This document shows positions 35,967 to 45,324 of a DNA stretch of 64,000 bases, piece after piece. The stretch is from Enterobacteriaceae bacterium RIT714. GTDB taxonomy: Bacteria > Pseudomonadota > Gammaproteobacteria > Enterobacterales > Enterobacteriaceae. A program made the position numbers and the translations under genes. The stretch lies in the NCBI GenBank assembly GCA_009668015.1, contig WJYB01000007.1:124001-188000 (forward strand), read 5' to 3'. The notes beneath the pieces were generated by a model, which did not search any database, was not told the origin of the DNA, and was given only the letters and a program-made list of their open reading frames with translations. How positions within the stretch are numbered: position 1 is the stretch's first letter; the number at the start of each line of letters is the position of its first letter.

Positions 35967-37739
35967 GTGCGATTATTTGCTCAATTAAGCTGGTACTTTC
36001 GCCGGGAATGGCGACGCTATCTCGGCGCAGTGGCCCTGCTTATTATTATTGCCATTCTGCAACTGATCCCACCCAAAGTGGTGGGATACGTGGTGGATGG
36101 CGTCACGGAACAGCATTACACCACCGCACGGGTGTTGATGTGGATCGGCACGCTGGTGCTCACCGCGGTGATTGTCTACCTGCTGCGTTACGTCTGGCGC
36201 GTCCTGCTTTTTGGCGCCTCCTATCAGCTTGCCGTCGAATTGCGCGAAGATTTTTATCGGCAGCTCAGCCGCCAGCATCCTGAATTTTATCTCCGTCATC
36301 GTACCGGCGATTTAATCGCTCGCGCCACCAACGACGTCGATCGCGTGGTTTTTGCCGCGGGTGAAGGGGTGTTAACGCTGGTGGATTCACTGGTGATGGG
36401 CTGCGCCGTGCTGATCGTGATGTCGACGCAAATCAGCTGGCAACTGACGCTGCTGGCGCTGTTACCGATGCCACTGATGGCGCTGGCGATCAACCGCTAC
36501 GGCGAACAGTTGCATGAGCGTTTCAAGCTGGCGCAGGCGGCGTTCTCCTCACTGAATGACAGAACGCAGGAGAGTATGACCAGTATCCGTATGATCAAGG
36601 CCTTTGGTCTTGAGGATCGGCAGTCGGCGATGTTTGCCGCCGATGCCGCCGATACGGGCGCTAAAAATTTGCGCGTGGCGCGTATTGATGCCCGCTTTGA
36701 CCCCACCATTTACATCGCCATTGGCACCGCAAACCTGCTAGCGATTGGCGGCGGGAGCTGGATGGTCGTCAACGGTTCTATGACGCTCGGACAGTTGACC
36801 AGCTTTGCCATGTATCTCGGGCTAATGATTTGGCCGATGCTGGCGCTGGCGTGGATGTTTAACATCGTTGAGCGCGGAAGCGCCGCCTACAGCCGCATTC
36901 GCTCAATGCTTGCAGAAGCGCCTGTTGTGAACGATGGCAGCGAATCCGTGCCGGAAGGACGTGGTGTGCTGGACGTGGCAATTGCGGAGTTTTCATATCC
37001 GCAAACCGAACGCCCGACGCTGAGCAATGTGAACTTTGCGCTACGTCCTGGACAAATGCTGGGAATCTGCGGCCCGACCGGGGCCGGGAAAAGTACCGTA
37101 CTGTCACTGATCCAGCGTCACTTTGATGTCACCCAGGGCGAGATTTGTTTTCACGCTATTCCGCTGACGCGTCTGCGGCTGGATGCCTGGCGCAGTCGCC
37201 TGGCGGTGGTCAGTCAGACGCCATTTTTATTCTCTGATACGGTGGCGAATAACATTGCGCTGGGTCGCCCGAATGCGACCCAAGAAGAGATCGAGCATGT
37301 GGCGCGGCTTGCCAGCGTCCATGACGACATTCTGCGCCTGCCGCAGGGATATGAAACCGAAGTGGGTGAGCGCGGCGTGATGCTCTCTGGCGGTCAGAAG
37401 CAGCGTATTTCTATCGCTCGCGCCCTGTTGCTGAATGCCGAAATCCTGATTCTCGACGACGCGCTTTCTGCCGTCGATGGACGCACGGAGCACCAGATCC
37501 TGCATAACCTGCGTCAGTGGGGAGAAGGGCGCACGGTGATTATTAGCGCCCATCGTCTGTCAGCCCTGACTGAAGCGAACGAAATTCTGGTGATGCAGCA
37601 CGGGCATATCGCCCAGCGTGGTCACCACGATCACCTTGCGGAACAGCCGGGCTGGTATCGCGATATGTATCGCTATCAACAGCTTGAAGCTGCGCTGGAT
37701 GATGCGCCTGAACAGAGTGAGGAGGCCGCCGATGCGTAA
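35967..37739 (+). CDS. mdlA: ABC transporter half-molecule MdlA
   Basis: A 590-residue multidrug-type ABC exporter half: six transmembrane helices (about 15-300) fused to an ATPase domain. Walker A is GPTGAGKST, the signature is LSGGQKQR, and Walker B is [12 protein letters not shown]. It begins with GTG at 35967 ([20 protein letters not shown]), as the E. coli gene does. It probably heterodimerises with MdlB; the substrate is unknown. Note Asp-Asp in place of Asp-Glu in Walker B, marking this as the degenerate catalytic site common in heterodimeric exporters. Confidence 0.95.
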   Translation: MRLFAQLSWYFRREWRRYLGAVALLIIIAILQLIPPKVVGYVVDGVTEQHYTTARVLMWIGTLVLTAVIVYLLRYVWRVLLFGASYQLAVELREDFYRQLSRQHPEFYLRHRTGDLIARATNDVDRVVFAAGEGVLTLVDSLVMGCAVLIVMSTQISWQLTLLALLPMPLMALAINRYGEQLHERFKLAQAAFSSLNDRTQESMTSIRMIKAFGLEDRQSAMFAADAADTGAKNLRVARIDARFDPTIYIAIGTANLLAIGGGSWMVVNGSMTLGQLTSFAMYLGLMIWPMLALAWMFNIVERGSAAYSRIRSMLAEAPVVNDGSESVPEGRGVLDVAIAEFSYPQTERPTLSNVNFALRPGQMLGICGPTGAGKSTVLSLIQRHFDVTQGEICFHAIPLTRLRLDAWRSRLAVVSQTPFLFSDTVANNIALGRPNATQEEIEHVARLASVHDDILRLPQGYETEVGERGVMLSGGQKQRISIARALLLNAEILILDDALSAVDGRTEHQILHNLRQWGEGRTVIISAHRLSALTEANEILVMQHGHIAQRGHHDHLAEQPGWYRDMYRYQQLEAALDDAPEQSEEAADA

Positions 37740-39513
37740 ATTTATCCAGCTCTGGCCCACGCTGAAGCGCCTGTTGGCCTACGGCTCTCCGTGGCGTAAA
37801 CCGCTCTCGATTGCGGTCATCATGCTGTGGATTGCGGCGATTGCGGAAGTCAGCGGGCCGCTGTTAATCAGCTATTTTATCGACAATATGGTGGCCAAAA
37901 GCTATCTCCCGCTCGGGCTGGTTACCGGGCTGGCGGTGGCGTATGTCGGCCTGCAACTGCTTGCCGCGTCGCTACATTATGCGCAATCACTCCTGTTTAA
38001 CCAGGCGGCCGTCGGAGTGGTGCAACAGCTGCGAACGGACGTTATGGATGCGGCGCTGCGCCAGCCGTTAAGTGAATTTGATACTCAACCCGTCGGTCAG
38101 GTGATTTCCCGTGTGACCAACGATACCGAAGTGATCCGCGATTTGTACGTCACCGTGGTGGCGACGGTATTGCGCAGCGCGGCGCTCATCGGGGCAATGC
38201 TGGTGGCGATGTTTAGCCTCGACTGGCGGATGGCACTAGTGGCCATCACTATCTTCCCGGCCGTGCTAATCGTGATGGTGATTTATCAACGCTACAGCAC
38301 CCCTATCGTTCGGCGCGTGCGTGGGTATCTGGCTGATATCAACGACGGGTTTAACGAAGTCATTAACGGGATGAGCGTCATTCAGCAGTTCCGTCAGCAG
38401 GCGCGTTTTGGCGAACGAATGGGTGAGGCGAGTCGCTCGCACTACATGGCGCGTATGCAAACGCTGCGGCTGGATGGTTTTCTGTTACGCCCGTTGTTGA
38501 GCCTTTTTTCGGCCCTGGTCTTGTGCGGGCTGCTGATGTTATTCGGCTTAGGTTCGGGCAGCTCAATAGAGGTCGGTGTGCTGTATGCGTTTATTAGCTA
38601 TCTGGGACGCCTTAACGAACCGCTGATTGAGCTGACGACGCAGCAATCCATGCTGCAACAGGCGGTGGTCGCCGGGGAACGCGTCTTTGAGTTGATGGAC
38701 AGGCCGCGACAAACCTATGGCGATGACGAACGGGAACTGCAAAGCGGCGCCATTTCGATTGATAACGTCTCCTTTGCCTATCGCGATGATCGACTGGTGC
38801 TGCAGGACATTGACCTCGATATTCCCTCGCGCAGCTTTGTGGCGTTAGTGGGGCATACTGGCAGCGGAAAGAGCACGCTCGCCAGCCTGCTGATGGGCTA
38901 CTACCCGCTCACAAAAGGTGAAATTCGCCTCGATGGTCGTCCTCTCTCAACCCTTAGCCACAGCACGCTGCGCAAGGGCGTGGCGATGGTCCAGCAGGAT
39001 CCGGTGGTGATGGCCGATTCCTTCTACGCCAATGTGACGCTGGGTCGTCCGTTCAGTGAAGAACAGGTCTGGGCAGTGCTGGAGAAAGTCCAACTGGCGG
39101 ATCTGGCGCGTGAGATGAGTGAAGGGATTTACACCCGGCTCGGCGAGCAGGGAAATAATCTGTCGGTTGGGCAGAAACAGCTGCTGGCTCTGGCACGCGT
39201 GCTGATTGAGACGCCGCAGGTGCTGATCCTCGACGAAGCGACCGCAAGTATTGATTCCGGTACGGAGCAGGCTATCCAGCAGGCGCTGGCGGCCGTGCGG
39301 GAACAGACGACGCTGGTCGTGATTGCGCACCGGCTTTCGACGATTGTCGAGGCCGACACTATTCTGGTGCTGCATCGCGGTCAGGCCGTTGAACGGGGTA
39401 CGCATCGTCAGCTTCTTGAAGCGAAAGGCCGCTACTGGCAAATGTATCAACTGCAGCTGGCGGGCGAAGAGCTGGCGGCCAGTACGCGCGAGGATCAGAC
39501 GCTTAGCGCCTGA
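37732..39513 (+). CDS. mdlB: ABC transporter half-molecule MdlB
   Basis: Partner of MdlA. The ATG at 37732 ([20 protein letters not shown]), preceded by GGAGG inside the mdlA end, gives 593 residues and overlaps mdlA by eight bases. The frame is open upstream inside mdlA, but that is a shadow. Walker A is GHTGSGKST, the signature LSVGQKQ and Walker [12 protein letters not shown], with the catalytic Glu present, so this half carries the competent site. Confidence 0.95.
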   Translation: MRKFIQLWPTLKRLLAYGSPWRKPLSIAVIMLWIAAIAEVSGPLLISYFIDNMVAKSYLPLGLVTGLAVAYVGLQLLAASLHYAQSLLFNQAAVGVVQQLRTDVMDAALRQPLSEFDTQPVGQVISRVTNDTEVIRDLYVTVVATVLRSAALIGAMLVAMFSLDWRMALVAITIFPAVLIVMVIYQRYSTPIVRRVRGYLADINDGFNEVINGMSVIQQFRQQARFGERMGEASRSHYMARMQTLRLDGFLLRPLLSLFSALVLCGLLMLFGLGSGSSIEVGVLYAFISYLGRLNEPLIELTTQQSMLQQAVVAGERVFELMDRPRQTYGDDERELQSGAISIDNVSFAYRDDRLVLQDIDLDIPSRSFVALVGHTGSGKSTLASLLMGYYPLTKGEIRLDGRPLSTLSHSTLRKGVAMVQQDPVVMADSFYANVTLGRPFSEEQVWAVLEKVQLADLAREMSEGIYTRLGEQGNNLSVGQKQLLALARVLIETPQVLILDEATASIDSGTEQAIQQALAAVREQTTLVVIAHRLSTIVEADTILVLHRGQAVERGTHRQLLEAKGRYWQMYQLQLAGEELAASTREDQTLSA

Positions 39514-39559
39514 TGCACCAAAAACAAGCATAGCGCTAACAGGGATTTCTGTTGGTGCA
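39514..39559. promoter_or_regulatory. Candidate NtrC half-sites upstream of glnK
   Basis: TGCACCAA (39514-39521) and TTGGTGCA (39552-39559) are inverted copies of the NtrC half-site (consensus TGCACC-N5-GGTGCA), set about 105-150 bases upstream of the sigma-54 promoter, the usual enhancer distance. Each lacks its close partner half, so they may be weak sites. Confidence 0.45.
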
Positions 39560-39565
39560 AAAAAG

Positions 39566-39600
39566 AAACGCACCCTGCACTGTCATGGTGCGTTTTTTTT
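39566..39600 (+). terminator. Terminator of mdlAB
   Basis: The stem AAACGCACC/GGTGCGTTT, with a 12-base loop, is followed by T residues. The stem itself contains GCACC/GGTGC, so it may double as an NtrC site. Confidence 0.7.
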
Positions 39601-39664
39601 ATCCACGCGTTCCGTCTCGCCTTTATCCGCTACTCCAGCCTGATTTCTGCTTTTTTTCCAACTC

Positions 39665-39680
39665 TGGCACACCGCTTGCA
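39665..39680 (+). promoter_or_regulatory. Sigma-54 promoter of glnK-amtB
   Basis: TGGCAC, five bases, TTGCA matches the RpoN -24/-12 consensus exactly, 54 bases before glnK. It implies NtrC-driven expression under nitrogen limitation. Confidence 0.88.
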
Positions 39681-39734
39681 ATAACTCCTGTGTATTAGCT
39701 GCGGCCATTATCGAATTCTGACTGGAGAGGAACT

Positions 39735-40073
39735 ATGAAGCTGGTTACGGTTGTCATCAAACCATTCAAACTTGAAGACGTGCGTGAAGCGTTGTCTTCA
39801 ATGGGTATTCAGGGACTGACTGTCACCGAAGTGAAAGGCTTTGGTCGTCAGAAGGGCCACGCGGAGCTCTATCGTGGAGCGGAATACAGCGTCAACTTCC
39901 TGCCAAAAGTGAAGATTGATGTGGCGATCGCTGACGATCAGCTCGATGAGGTGATTGATGTCGTTAGCAAAGCGGCCTACACCGGCAAAATTGGCGACGG
40001 CAAAATTTTCGTTGCCGAATTGCAGCGCGTCATTCGCATCCGTACGGGCGAAGCTGACGAAGCAGCACTGTAA
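39735..40073 (+). CDS. glnK: Nitrogen regulatory PII protein GlnK
   Basis: A 112-residue PII trimer subunit. It reads 2-oxoglutarate and ATP/ADP and, when de-uridylylated, plugs AmtB to stop ammonium uptake. The T-loop GFGRQKGHAELYRGAEY carries the uridylylation site Tyr51, and Arg47 enters the AmtB pore. It is 35 bases upstream of amtB in the conserved operon and is preceded by a sigma-54 promoter. Confidence 0.98.
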   Translation: MKLVTVVIKPFKLEDVREALSSMGIQGLTVTEVKGFGRQKGHAELYRGAEYSVNFLPKVKIDVAIADDQLDEVIDVVSKAAYTGKIGDGKIFVAELQRVIRIRTGEADEAAL

Positions 40074-40108
40074 GTAACTCCTGGCACACAGTGATAGGGA
40101 TCGAGAAA

Positions 40109-41395
40109 ATGAAGAAAGCAACAATCAAAATGGCTCTGGGGTCTCTGGCACTGCTGCCGGGCCTGGCGATGGCTGCCCCTGCGGTAGCGGATAAGGCTGA
40201 TAACGCCTTTATGATGATCTGCACCGCGCTGGTGCTGTTCATGACCATTCCGGGTATTGCGCTGTTTTACGGCGGCCTGATCCGCGGTAAAAACGTGCTG
40301 TCTATGCTGACTCAGGTTGCGGTCACGTTCGCGCTGGTCTGCGTTCTGTGGGTGGTATATGGCTACTCTCTGGCCTTCGGCGAAGGGAATGCCTTCTTCG
40401 GTAACTTTAACTGGGCGATGCTGAAAAACATCGAACTGACTGCCTTGATGGGCAGCTTCTATCAGTACATTCACGTCGCGTTCCAGGGATCGTTCGCCTG
40501 TATCACGGTGGGGCTGATTGTCGGCGCGCTGGCTGAGCGTATTCGCTTCTCAGCGGTTCTGATCTTTGTCGTCGTTTGGCTGACGCTTTCTTATGTGCCT
40601 ATTGCGCATATGGTCTGGGGCGGCGGTCTGCTGGCTTCACATGGTGCGCTGGACTTCGCAGGCGGCACGGTGGTGCATATTAACGCCGCGGTGGCAGGCC
40701 TGGTGGGTGCATACCTGATTGGCAAACGTGTGGGCTTTGGTAAAGAAGCGTTCAAACCGCACAACCTGCCGATGGTCTTCACCGGTACGGCGATCCTCTA
40801 CTTTGGCTGGTTCGGCTTCAACGCCGGTTCAGCAAGTGCTGCAAACGAAATCGCGGCGCTGGCATTCGTTAACACCGTGGTCGCCACCGCGGGTGCCATC
40901 CTCTCCTGGGTATTTGGCGAGTGGGTCGTTCGCGGCAAACCGTCTCTGTTGGGCGCGTGTTCCGGTGCGATTGCCGGCCTGGTAGGTATCACTCCGGCCT
41001 GCGGTTTCGTGGGTGTCGGCGGTGCGCTGCTGGTGGGCCTGGTGGCCGGTCTGGCTGGACTGTGGGGCGTGACGGCGCTGAAACGTCTGCTGCGTGTGGA
41101 TGATCCTTGTGATGTGTTCGGCGTGCACGGCGTATGCGGCATCGTGGGTTGCATCATGACCGGTATCTTTGCGGCAACGTCTCTGGGCGGTGTGGGCTAC
41201 GCAGAAGGCGTGACCATGGGCCATCAGGTTCTTGTTCAGCTGGAAAGTATCGGCATCACCATCGTCTGGTCCGGTGTAGTGGCCTTTATCGGTTACAAGC
41301 TGGCGGACATGACCGTTGGCCTGCGTGTACCAGAAGAGCAAGAGCGTGAAGGCCTGGACGTGAACAGCCACGGCGAGAACGCTTACAACGCCTGA
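40109..41395 (+). CDS. amtB: Ammonium transporter AmtB
   Basis: Trimeric inner-membrane ammonium channel. The ATG at 40109 (MKKATIKMALGSLALLPGLAMA) begins a cleavable signal peptide of about 22 residues; 428 residues in total, as in E. coli. The twin pore histidines are in YVPIAHMVWGG and CDVFGVHGVCG (mature His168 and His318 positions). Eleven transmembrane helices are expected. The cytosolic tail ends EEQEREGLDVNSHGENAYNA. Confidence 0.98.
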   Translation: MKKATIKMALGSLALLPGLAMAAPAVADKADNAFMMICTALVLFMTIPGIALFYGGLIRGKNVLSMLTQVAVTFALVCVLWVVYGYSLAFGEGNAFFGNFNWAMLKNIELTALMGSFYQYIHVAFQGSFACITVGLIVGALAERIRFSAVLIFVVVWLTLSYVPIAHMVWGGGLLASHGALDFAGGTVVHINAAVAGLVGAYLIGKRVGFGKEAFKPHNLPMVFTGTAILYFGWFGFNAGSASAANEIAALAFVNTVVATAGAILSWVFGEWVVRGKPSLLGACSGAIAGLVGITPACGFVGVGGALLVGLVAGLAGLWGVTALKRLLRVDDPCDVFGVHGVCGIVGCIMTGIFAATSLGGVGYAEGVTMGHQVLVQLESIGITIVWSGVVAFIGYKLADMTVGLRVPEEQEREGLDVNSHGENAYNA

Positions 41396-41422
41396 TAAGA
41401 TTGAGTGACTCCATGTAAAAGC

Positions 41423-41449
41423 AAAAAGGCAACGTAAGTTGCCTTTTTT
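41423..41449 (+). terminator. Terminator of glnK-amtB
   Basis: The stem AAAAAGGCAAC/GTTGCCTTTTTT, with a four-base loop. Confidence 0.85.
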
Positions 41450-41457
41450 ACTGTTTT

Positions 41458-41547
41458 CTCCCTCTCCCCCTGGGAGAGGGCTGGGGTGAGGGCACCAGCG
41501 CGCACTTTCCCCCTTATCCTCTCCCTCAAAGGAGAGGGGACCGTTCG
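41458..41547. repeat. CCCTCTCCC/GGGAGAGGG intergenic repeat
   Basis: Two hairpin-forming copies of a CCTCTCCC...GGGAGAGG unit, each with GGGGTGAGGG or related flanks, fill the gap between amtB and tesB. This wording is familiar as a short dispersed repeat of enterobacterial intergenic regions. A related shorter hairpin occurs at 43205-43226, after ybaY. Confidence 0.65.
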
Positions 41548-41557
41548 GAGCCAATTT

Positions 41558-42418
41558 CTATCCCCGATTGCGCATCACCCCTTCCTGCACGGTAGACGCG
41601 ACCAGAACACCCTCCTGAGTATAAAACTCCCCGCGAACAAACCCGCGAGCGCTCGACGCCGAGGTGCTTTCCACGCTATACAGCAGCCAGTCGTTCATAT
41701 CAAACGGGCGATGGAACCACATGGAGTGGTCAATCGTCGCAACCTGCATGCCTTTTTCGAGGAAGCCGACGCCGTGCGGCTGTAAAGCCACCGGCAAGAA
41801 GTTGAAATCTGAAGCATAACCCAGCAGATACTGATGAACGCGCAGATCGGCCGGCAGGGTGCCGTTAGCGCGCATCCACACCTGGCGTTTCGGTTCGGCG
41901 GTGTGTCCCTTCATCGGGTTATGGAATTCAACCGGGCGGATCTCCAGCGGTTTATCACACAGGAATTTCTCTTTAACCTGCGGTGGCAGCAGGTGAGCCA
42001 GCGCGCGGGCAATGTCTGTTTCTGATTTCAGGTCATCCGGTGAAGGGGCGGAAGGCATCACTTTTTGATGCTCATAACCCGGTTCCGGGGCCTGGAACGA
42101 CGCCGTCATATAAAAAATAGGTTTGCCATTCTGGATGGCCGCTACGCGGCGAGCGCTAAAACTGTTGCCATCGCGCAGCACTTCAACGTCATAAATAATC
42201 GGTTTGCTGCTATCGCCAGGGCGCAAAAAATAGCTGTGAAACGAGTGTACCAGCCGATCTTCGGGCACGGTCTCTTTGGCAGCATACAGCGCCTGTCCCA
42301 CGACCTGACCGCCAAAGACCTGGCGCAAGCCCAGATCTTCGCTCTGTCCGCGGAAGAGTCCTTCTTCAATTTTTTCCAGATTCAGTAATGTCAGCAGATT
42401 GTTCAGTGCCTGACTCAT
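41558..42418 (-). CDS. tesB: Acyl-CoA thioesterase II
   Basis: Double hot-dog thioesterase with broad acyl-CoA range; its normal role is minor or in beta-oxidation. The ATG at 42418 ([20 protein letters not shown]) gives 286 residues as in E. coli; four codons upstream are not conserved. The catalytic Asp is in [12 protein letters not shown] (Asp204 position), and the Thr and Gln partners are in the C-terminal half ([15 protein letters not shown]). Convergent with amtB. Confidence 0.96.
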   Translation of the reverse strand: MSQALNNLLTLLNLEKIEEGLFRGQSEDLGLRQVFGGQVVGQALYAAKETVPEDRLVHSFHSYFLRPGDSSKPIIYDVEVLRDGNSFSARRVAAIQNGKPIFYMTASFQAPEPGYEHQKVMPSAPSPDDLKSETDIARALAHLLPPQVKEKFLCDKPLEIRPVEFHNPMKGHTAEPKRQVWMRANGTLPADLRVHQYLLGYASDFNFLPVALQPHGVGFLEKGMQVATIDHSMWFHRPFDMNDWLLYSVESTSASSARGFVRGEFYTQEGVLVASTVQEGVMRNRG

Positions 42419-42623
42419 AGTCGTCCTCAATAAACGCCGCAGCGAAAGATACGTTGATTATAACGCAGAAATGAAAGTGGTCCGATGGGTGCAATAATCT
42501 GAATAATCGGTGGAAACCAGGCAGATATAAGTGATTTGTGCCACACTTAGTCACGTTATGTTTTTGTTAACCACTCTCTGGCGGGATCGATCCCGCTGGT
42601 GCATTGAAGATAAGGAGAACTCA

Positions 42624-43193
42624 ATGAAACTCGTGCACATGTTAAGTGGTTTAGCGGTAGCGGTTGCGTTGTCTGCCTGTGCGGATAAAAGTGCGGACAT
42701 CCAGACGCCAGCGCCAAACCCTAATGCCGCTGGTGCGACCACACAGCCAACCATGCAGCAGCCTAATGTTTCTGGTTCAGTTTGGATCCGCCAGAAAGTG
42801 GCTCTGCCGCCAGATGCCGTTCTGACCGTTACCCTGTCCGATGCTTCTCTGGCTGATGCGCCGTCAAAAGTGCTGTCGCAGAAAGCGGTCCGTACTGAAG
42901 GTAAACAGGCTCCGTTCAGCTTTGTACTGCCCTTTAATCCGGCAGACATCCAGCCAAACGCGCGTATCTTGCTGAGTGCGGCGATTACCGTGAATGACAA
43001 ACTGGTGTTTATCACCGACACGGTACAGCCGGTGATCAACCAGGGTGGGACTAAAGCCGATCTGACGTTGGTCCCTGTTCAGCAAACTGCCGTGCCGTTA
43101 CAGCAGGGCGGTGGAGCCGTCACGACGGTTCCGTCAACGTCGCCGACGCAAGTGAGCCCATCTTCAGCGGTTCCCGCTCCGACACAGTACTAA
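42624..43193 (+). CDS. ybaY: Lipoprotein YbaY
   Basis: The ATG at 42624 (MKLVHMLSGLAVAVALSAC), with AAGGAG upstream, gives 189 residues. The lipobox ALSAC places the lipid on Cys19. A type-III-secretion-pilotin-like beta-sandwich (YscW family, about 55-150; VSGSVWIRQKVALPPDAVLTV) follows. The C-terminal 35 residues are a Pro/Thr/Ser/Gln-rich tail. Function unknown. Confidence 0.92.
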   Translation: MKLVHMLSGLAVAVALSACADKSADIQTPAPNPNAAGATTQPTMQQPNVSGSVWIRQKVALPPDAVLTVTLSDASLADAPSKVLSQKAVRTEGKQAPFSFVLPFNPADIQPNARILLSAAITVNDKLVFITDTVQPVINQGGTKADLTLVPVQQTAVPLQQGGGAVTTVPSTSPTQVSPSSAVPAPTQY

Positions 43194-43204
43194 GCACGAC
43201 CTTT

Positions 43205-43226
43205 GCCCTCTCCTCGCGGGGAGGGC
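43205..43226. repeat. Short GCCCTCTCC hairpin repeat after ybaY
   Basis: GCCCTC/GAGGGC hairpin related to the larger repeat at 41458-41547. It sits between the convergent ybaY and atl genes and may help end transcription, though it has no T tract. Confidence 0.5.
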
Positions 43227-43228
43227 GG

Positions 43229-43540
43229 TTAATACACCCAGCGATACTTCTGCATATCAATCTTCCCTTTACCCGACACCTGAACACCCTCAGACAGCAA
43301 TGCCTGCCGCTGACGCTGTAAGTCCGGGCCGGTGAGCGAGATTTCCCCATGGCGATTGACCACCCGATACCATGGCAAAGTGCTGCCCTCAGGCAGACGT
43401 TTCAGGACACCGCCAACCTGACGCGCCGCTCGCGGTGAGCCCGCCAGTCGGGCCACATCGCCGTAGGTTGTGACATATCCTTGCGGTATCGAGGCGACTA
43501 TTTGCCACACCCGCTGCGGGAATGTGTCGTGCTCATCCAT
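43229..43540 (-). CDS. atl: Alkyltransferase-like protein (Ada/Ogt C-terminal domain without the cysteine)
   Basis: A 103-residue protein of the alkyltransferase-like family that binds O6-alkylguanine in DNA and steers it to nucleotide excision repair. The reactive PCHR motif of Ogt is PWYR here (LPWYRVVNRHG), with Trp in place of Cys, the family hallmark. The N-terminal helix-turn-helix region has IPQGYVTTYGDVARLAGSPRAARQVGG. It is shorter than the 129-residue E. coli annotation, whose extra residues are N-terminal. Confidence 0.92.
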   Translation of the reverse strand: MDEHDTFPQRVWQIVASIPQGYVTTYGDVARLAGSPRAARQVGGVLKRLPEGSTLPWYRVVNRHGEISLTGPDLQRQRQALLSEGVQVSGKGKIDMQKYRWVY

Positions 43541-43834
43541 GGGTTACTCCTGTCGCTGTTTCTCTAAGCGAATCTCATCGTGATTCACGGCCGTTTCGCT
43601 CCCTTTACCGAGGTGACGATAGAAACTGGCTGCGCGTACATCTCTTTCCGGGTCATAGAATTTTCAGTCACTGACGTGCGCACATTGCATAAACCGGGAA
43701 CATCATGAGGAACGGCGGGTCTAACTAGTAGAGATATAGTGACTCATCCTTGGGCGCATTTCATTCGTGGATGAGCATAATAGCGGATAAATCGCGAGGT
43801 TTGCGCAATAAACCATCATCTGGTTGATGCGACC

Positions 43835-43863
43835 TTGCAATTGCGATCCTGTGCATGGATAAT
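43835..43863 (+). promoter_or_regulatory. Sigma-70 promoter of ffs
   Basis: TTGCAA, 17 bases, GATAAT, with a GC-rich GCGCC discriminator immediately after. Transcription from here would give a 5' leader of about 25 bases before the mature 4.5S end, as expected for an RNase P-processed precursor. Nothing else is evident in 43541-43834. Confidence 0.7.
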
Positions 43864-43895
43864 GCGCCAGCGCGTTGGTTAACAACGCTCTCAAT

Positions 43896-44009
43896 GGGGG
43901 CTCTGTTGGTTCTCCCGCAACACTACTCTGTTTACCAGGTCAGATCCGGAAGGAAGCAGCCAAGGCAGATGACGTGTGTGCCGGGATGTAGCTGGCAGGG
44001 CCCCCACCC
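43896..44009 (+). ncRNA. ffs: 4.5S RNA of the signal recognition particle
   Basis: A 114-base match to enterobacterial 4.5S RNA. The 5' GGGGGCTCTG pairs with 3' CAGGGCCCCC to close the long hairpin, and the apical SRP domain has GTCAG, GGAAG and AGCAGCC, the Ffh-binding signature with a GGAA tetraloop. It forms the SRP with Ffh for co-translational targeting to FtsY and SecYEG. It sits immediately before a large accessory insert. Confidence 0.97.
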
Positions 44010-44376
44010 ATTTCTGCTAAGTGCATGATATCCATCATGTAACTCCTGTTTTTCGTGCATTGAAACGGCGGTGATACAACCTTTGTGTATCATTCAAAAC
44101 GGTAATCAATGGCGCATCTTATGCTTTCCTGTCGCGGTTTTTGATACGTCCGCAGGGATACCAGTTACCTCAAAAGCATCGTAAGGCTCAATTTTCTCCT
44201 CGTATATCTATAGATCAAAATATCCACATCCCTTTGAAGGCTGGATGACCTCATTCCCACTGTAGGACCGGCGGCAGAATAAGGCGATCGTGTGTTCGTG
44301 ACCTCTGCCACAAGTTTCTTTTTCAGGTTTTTCTCGTGAACATTCGCTCTTCTGCCTGATTATGCAGGAGTACGAT
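44010..44376. other. Gap between ffs and the accessory block
   Basis: This stretch of 367 bases is lower in GC than the backbone. Only short unsupported frames occur; the longest (minus strand, 44208-44441) runs into the next gene and has no recognisable features. A promoter for the following genes must lie here, but I cannot place it with confidence. It marks the left edge of the insert between ffs and ybaA. Confidence 0.5.
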
Positions 44377-44400
44377 ATGCGACCAACCCATGGAAGATAA
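44377..44400 (+). CDS. Possible seven-codon leader peptide
   Basis: AGGAG (44366-44370), six bases, then ATG and the reading MRPTHGR before TAA. The stop codon touches the AAAGGA ribosome site of the next gene, whose ATG is ten bases on. The arrangement suggests a translated leader coupled to the downstream gene. Too short to support from composition. Confidence 0.3.
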   Translation: MRPTHGR

Positions 44401-44410
44401 AGGATTACTG

Positions 44411-44875
44411 ATGGATACAGTAGAGGAACTAAACGCAACATACTTCTATGCTGGAAAGGCTAACCTAAACGCTGCTGAACTTCTGTTTATGATTTTTTGT
44501 GAGAATGCGGCAACTCAGTTTGGTATCGGCGCAGATGATTTTGGTGCTGTTGTTGCTATTGTGTCGGGGCGAAATAACTTAGGTACACGAGGTAAGTTCG
44601 CCAATGCGACGAAAGGTACCTCTTACGCTTCGAAGGCTGCACGGGCTGTTTTTAGAAAGACAAAGTTTCCGTTTGGTATTTCGCTCCCTACCTGGCTGGG
44701 GGGTTACACTCCCTGGACGGCGCGGCGTGTTATGGTTCGCAACATTGCACCTTTTGTGGGGCGCACCATTCCCCTCATCGGTGTGATAATCCTGGCTTCT
44801 GATATTTCGCAAATCACCTGCCGGACCATACGCGACTACAACCTCATAGCGCGGAGCAGCGATAAGTTATGGTAG
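44411..44875 (+). CDS. Hypothetical membrane protein paired with DUF1493
   Basis: The ATG at 44411 (MDTVEELNATYFYAGKANLN), with AAAGGA at good spacing, gives 154 residues; an in-frame ATG at 44390 would add seven. I do not recognise a named family. The N-terminal third is mildly acidic and helical. The middle (about 65-115) is basic, Gly/Ala-rich and aromatic (KFPFGISLPTWLGGYTPW), and one clear hydrophobic segment is near the C-terminus (FVGRTIPLIGVIILASDI). It overlaps the DUF1493 gene by seven bases, so the two are coupled and probably act together. An effector-like or toxin-like role is possible but unproven. Confidence 0.7.
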   Translation: MDTVEELNATYFYAGKANLNAAELLFMIFCENAATQFGIGADDFGAVVAIVSGRNNLGTRGKFANATKGTSYASKAARAVFRKTKFPFGISLPTWLGGYTPWTARRVMVRNIAPFVGRTIPLIGVIILASDISQITCRTIRDYNLIARSSDKLW

Positions 44876-45195
44876 ACAGTTTCGAGGAACGTATTTATGA
44901 GCTTGTCCGGCCTTACGCAGGTACATATTTGTTCAACATTAAGCAGGTGGAATTAACGCCTGAAACAGATCTTGATACCGATCTGGGCATTGATGAGCTT
45001 GAGGCTGAAGATCTGATGAATGAGTACTTCCAAAAGTTGAATGTTGAACGGAGAAACTTCAGGATCGAAACTTACTTTCCGAACGTTCCTTTTTCCTGGA
45101 ATCCATTTAAGCAAACAGAACCTGTACCCGTTCCCGATTTTACAATCGGCATGATGATTGAGTCAGCTAAAGCCGGAAAATGGTTGTACGACTAA
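44869..45195 (+). CDS. DUF1493 acyl-carrier-like protein
   Basis: A 108-residue acidic protein of the DUF1493 family. The segment ELTPETDLDTDLGIDELEAED (about 28-48) copies the helix II approach of acyl carrier proteins, but the phosphopantetheine Ser of the DSL motif is replaced (DELEAED), so it should not carry a 4'-phosphopantetheine. The C-terminal half (ETYFPNVPFSWNPF, PDFTIGMMIESAKAGKWLYD) is family-typical. It overlaps the upstream membrane protein gene by seven bases. Function is unknown; the pairing suggests a partner or neutraliser of the membrane protein. Confidence 0.82.
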   Translation: MVDSFEERIYELVRPYAGTYLFNIKQVELTPETDLDTDLGIDELEAEDLMNEYFQKLNVERRNFRIETYFPNVPFSWNPFKQTEPVPVPDFTIGMMIESAKAGKWLYD

Positions 45196-45259
45196 AGGCG
45201 AGAAGCCAATAGCGACAATATTCCCCCTGTAAGCCAAAGCTAACCGTTATCATTTTGCG

Positions 45260-45282
45260 AAACCGCCCACCCGGGCGGTTTT
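45260..45282. terminator. Terminator between the DUF1493 gene and the fimbrial operon
   Basis: The perfect eight-pair stem AACCGCCC/GGGCGGTT, with a four-base loop, is followed by TTTT-type sequence on the plus strand. It separates convergent transcripts. Confidence 0.75.
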
Positions 45283-45324
45283 GTGTCTTACAAATGGAAC
45301 CACAGCGGTCAGGTGGCGTTTACA

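Noticed and set aside
44208..44441. Minus-strand frame of 77 codons after ffs
   Set aside because: It overlaps the start of the membrane-protein gene and has no ribosome site or known motif.
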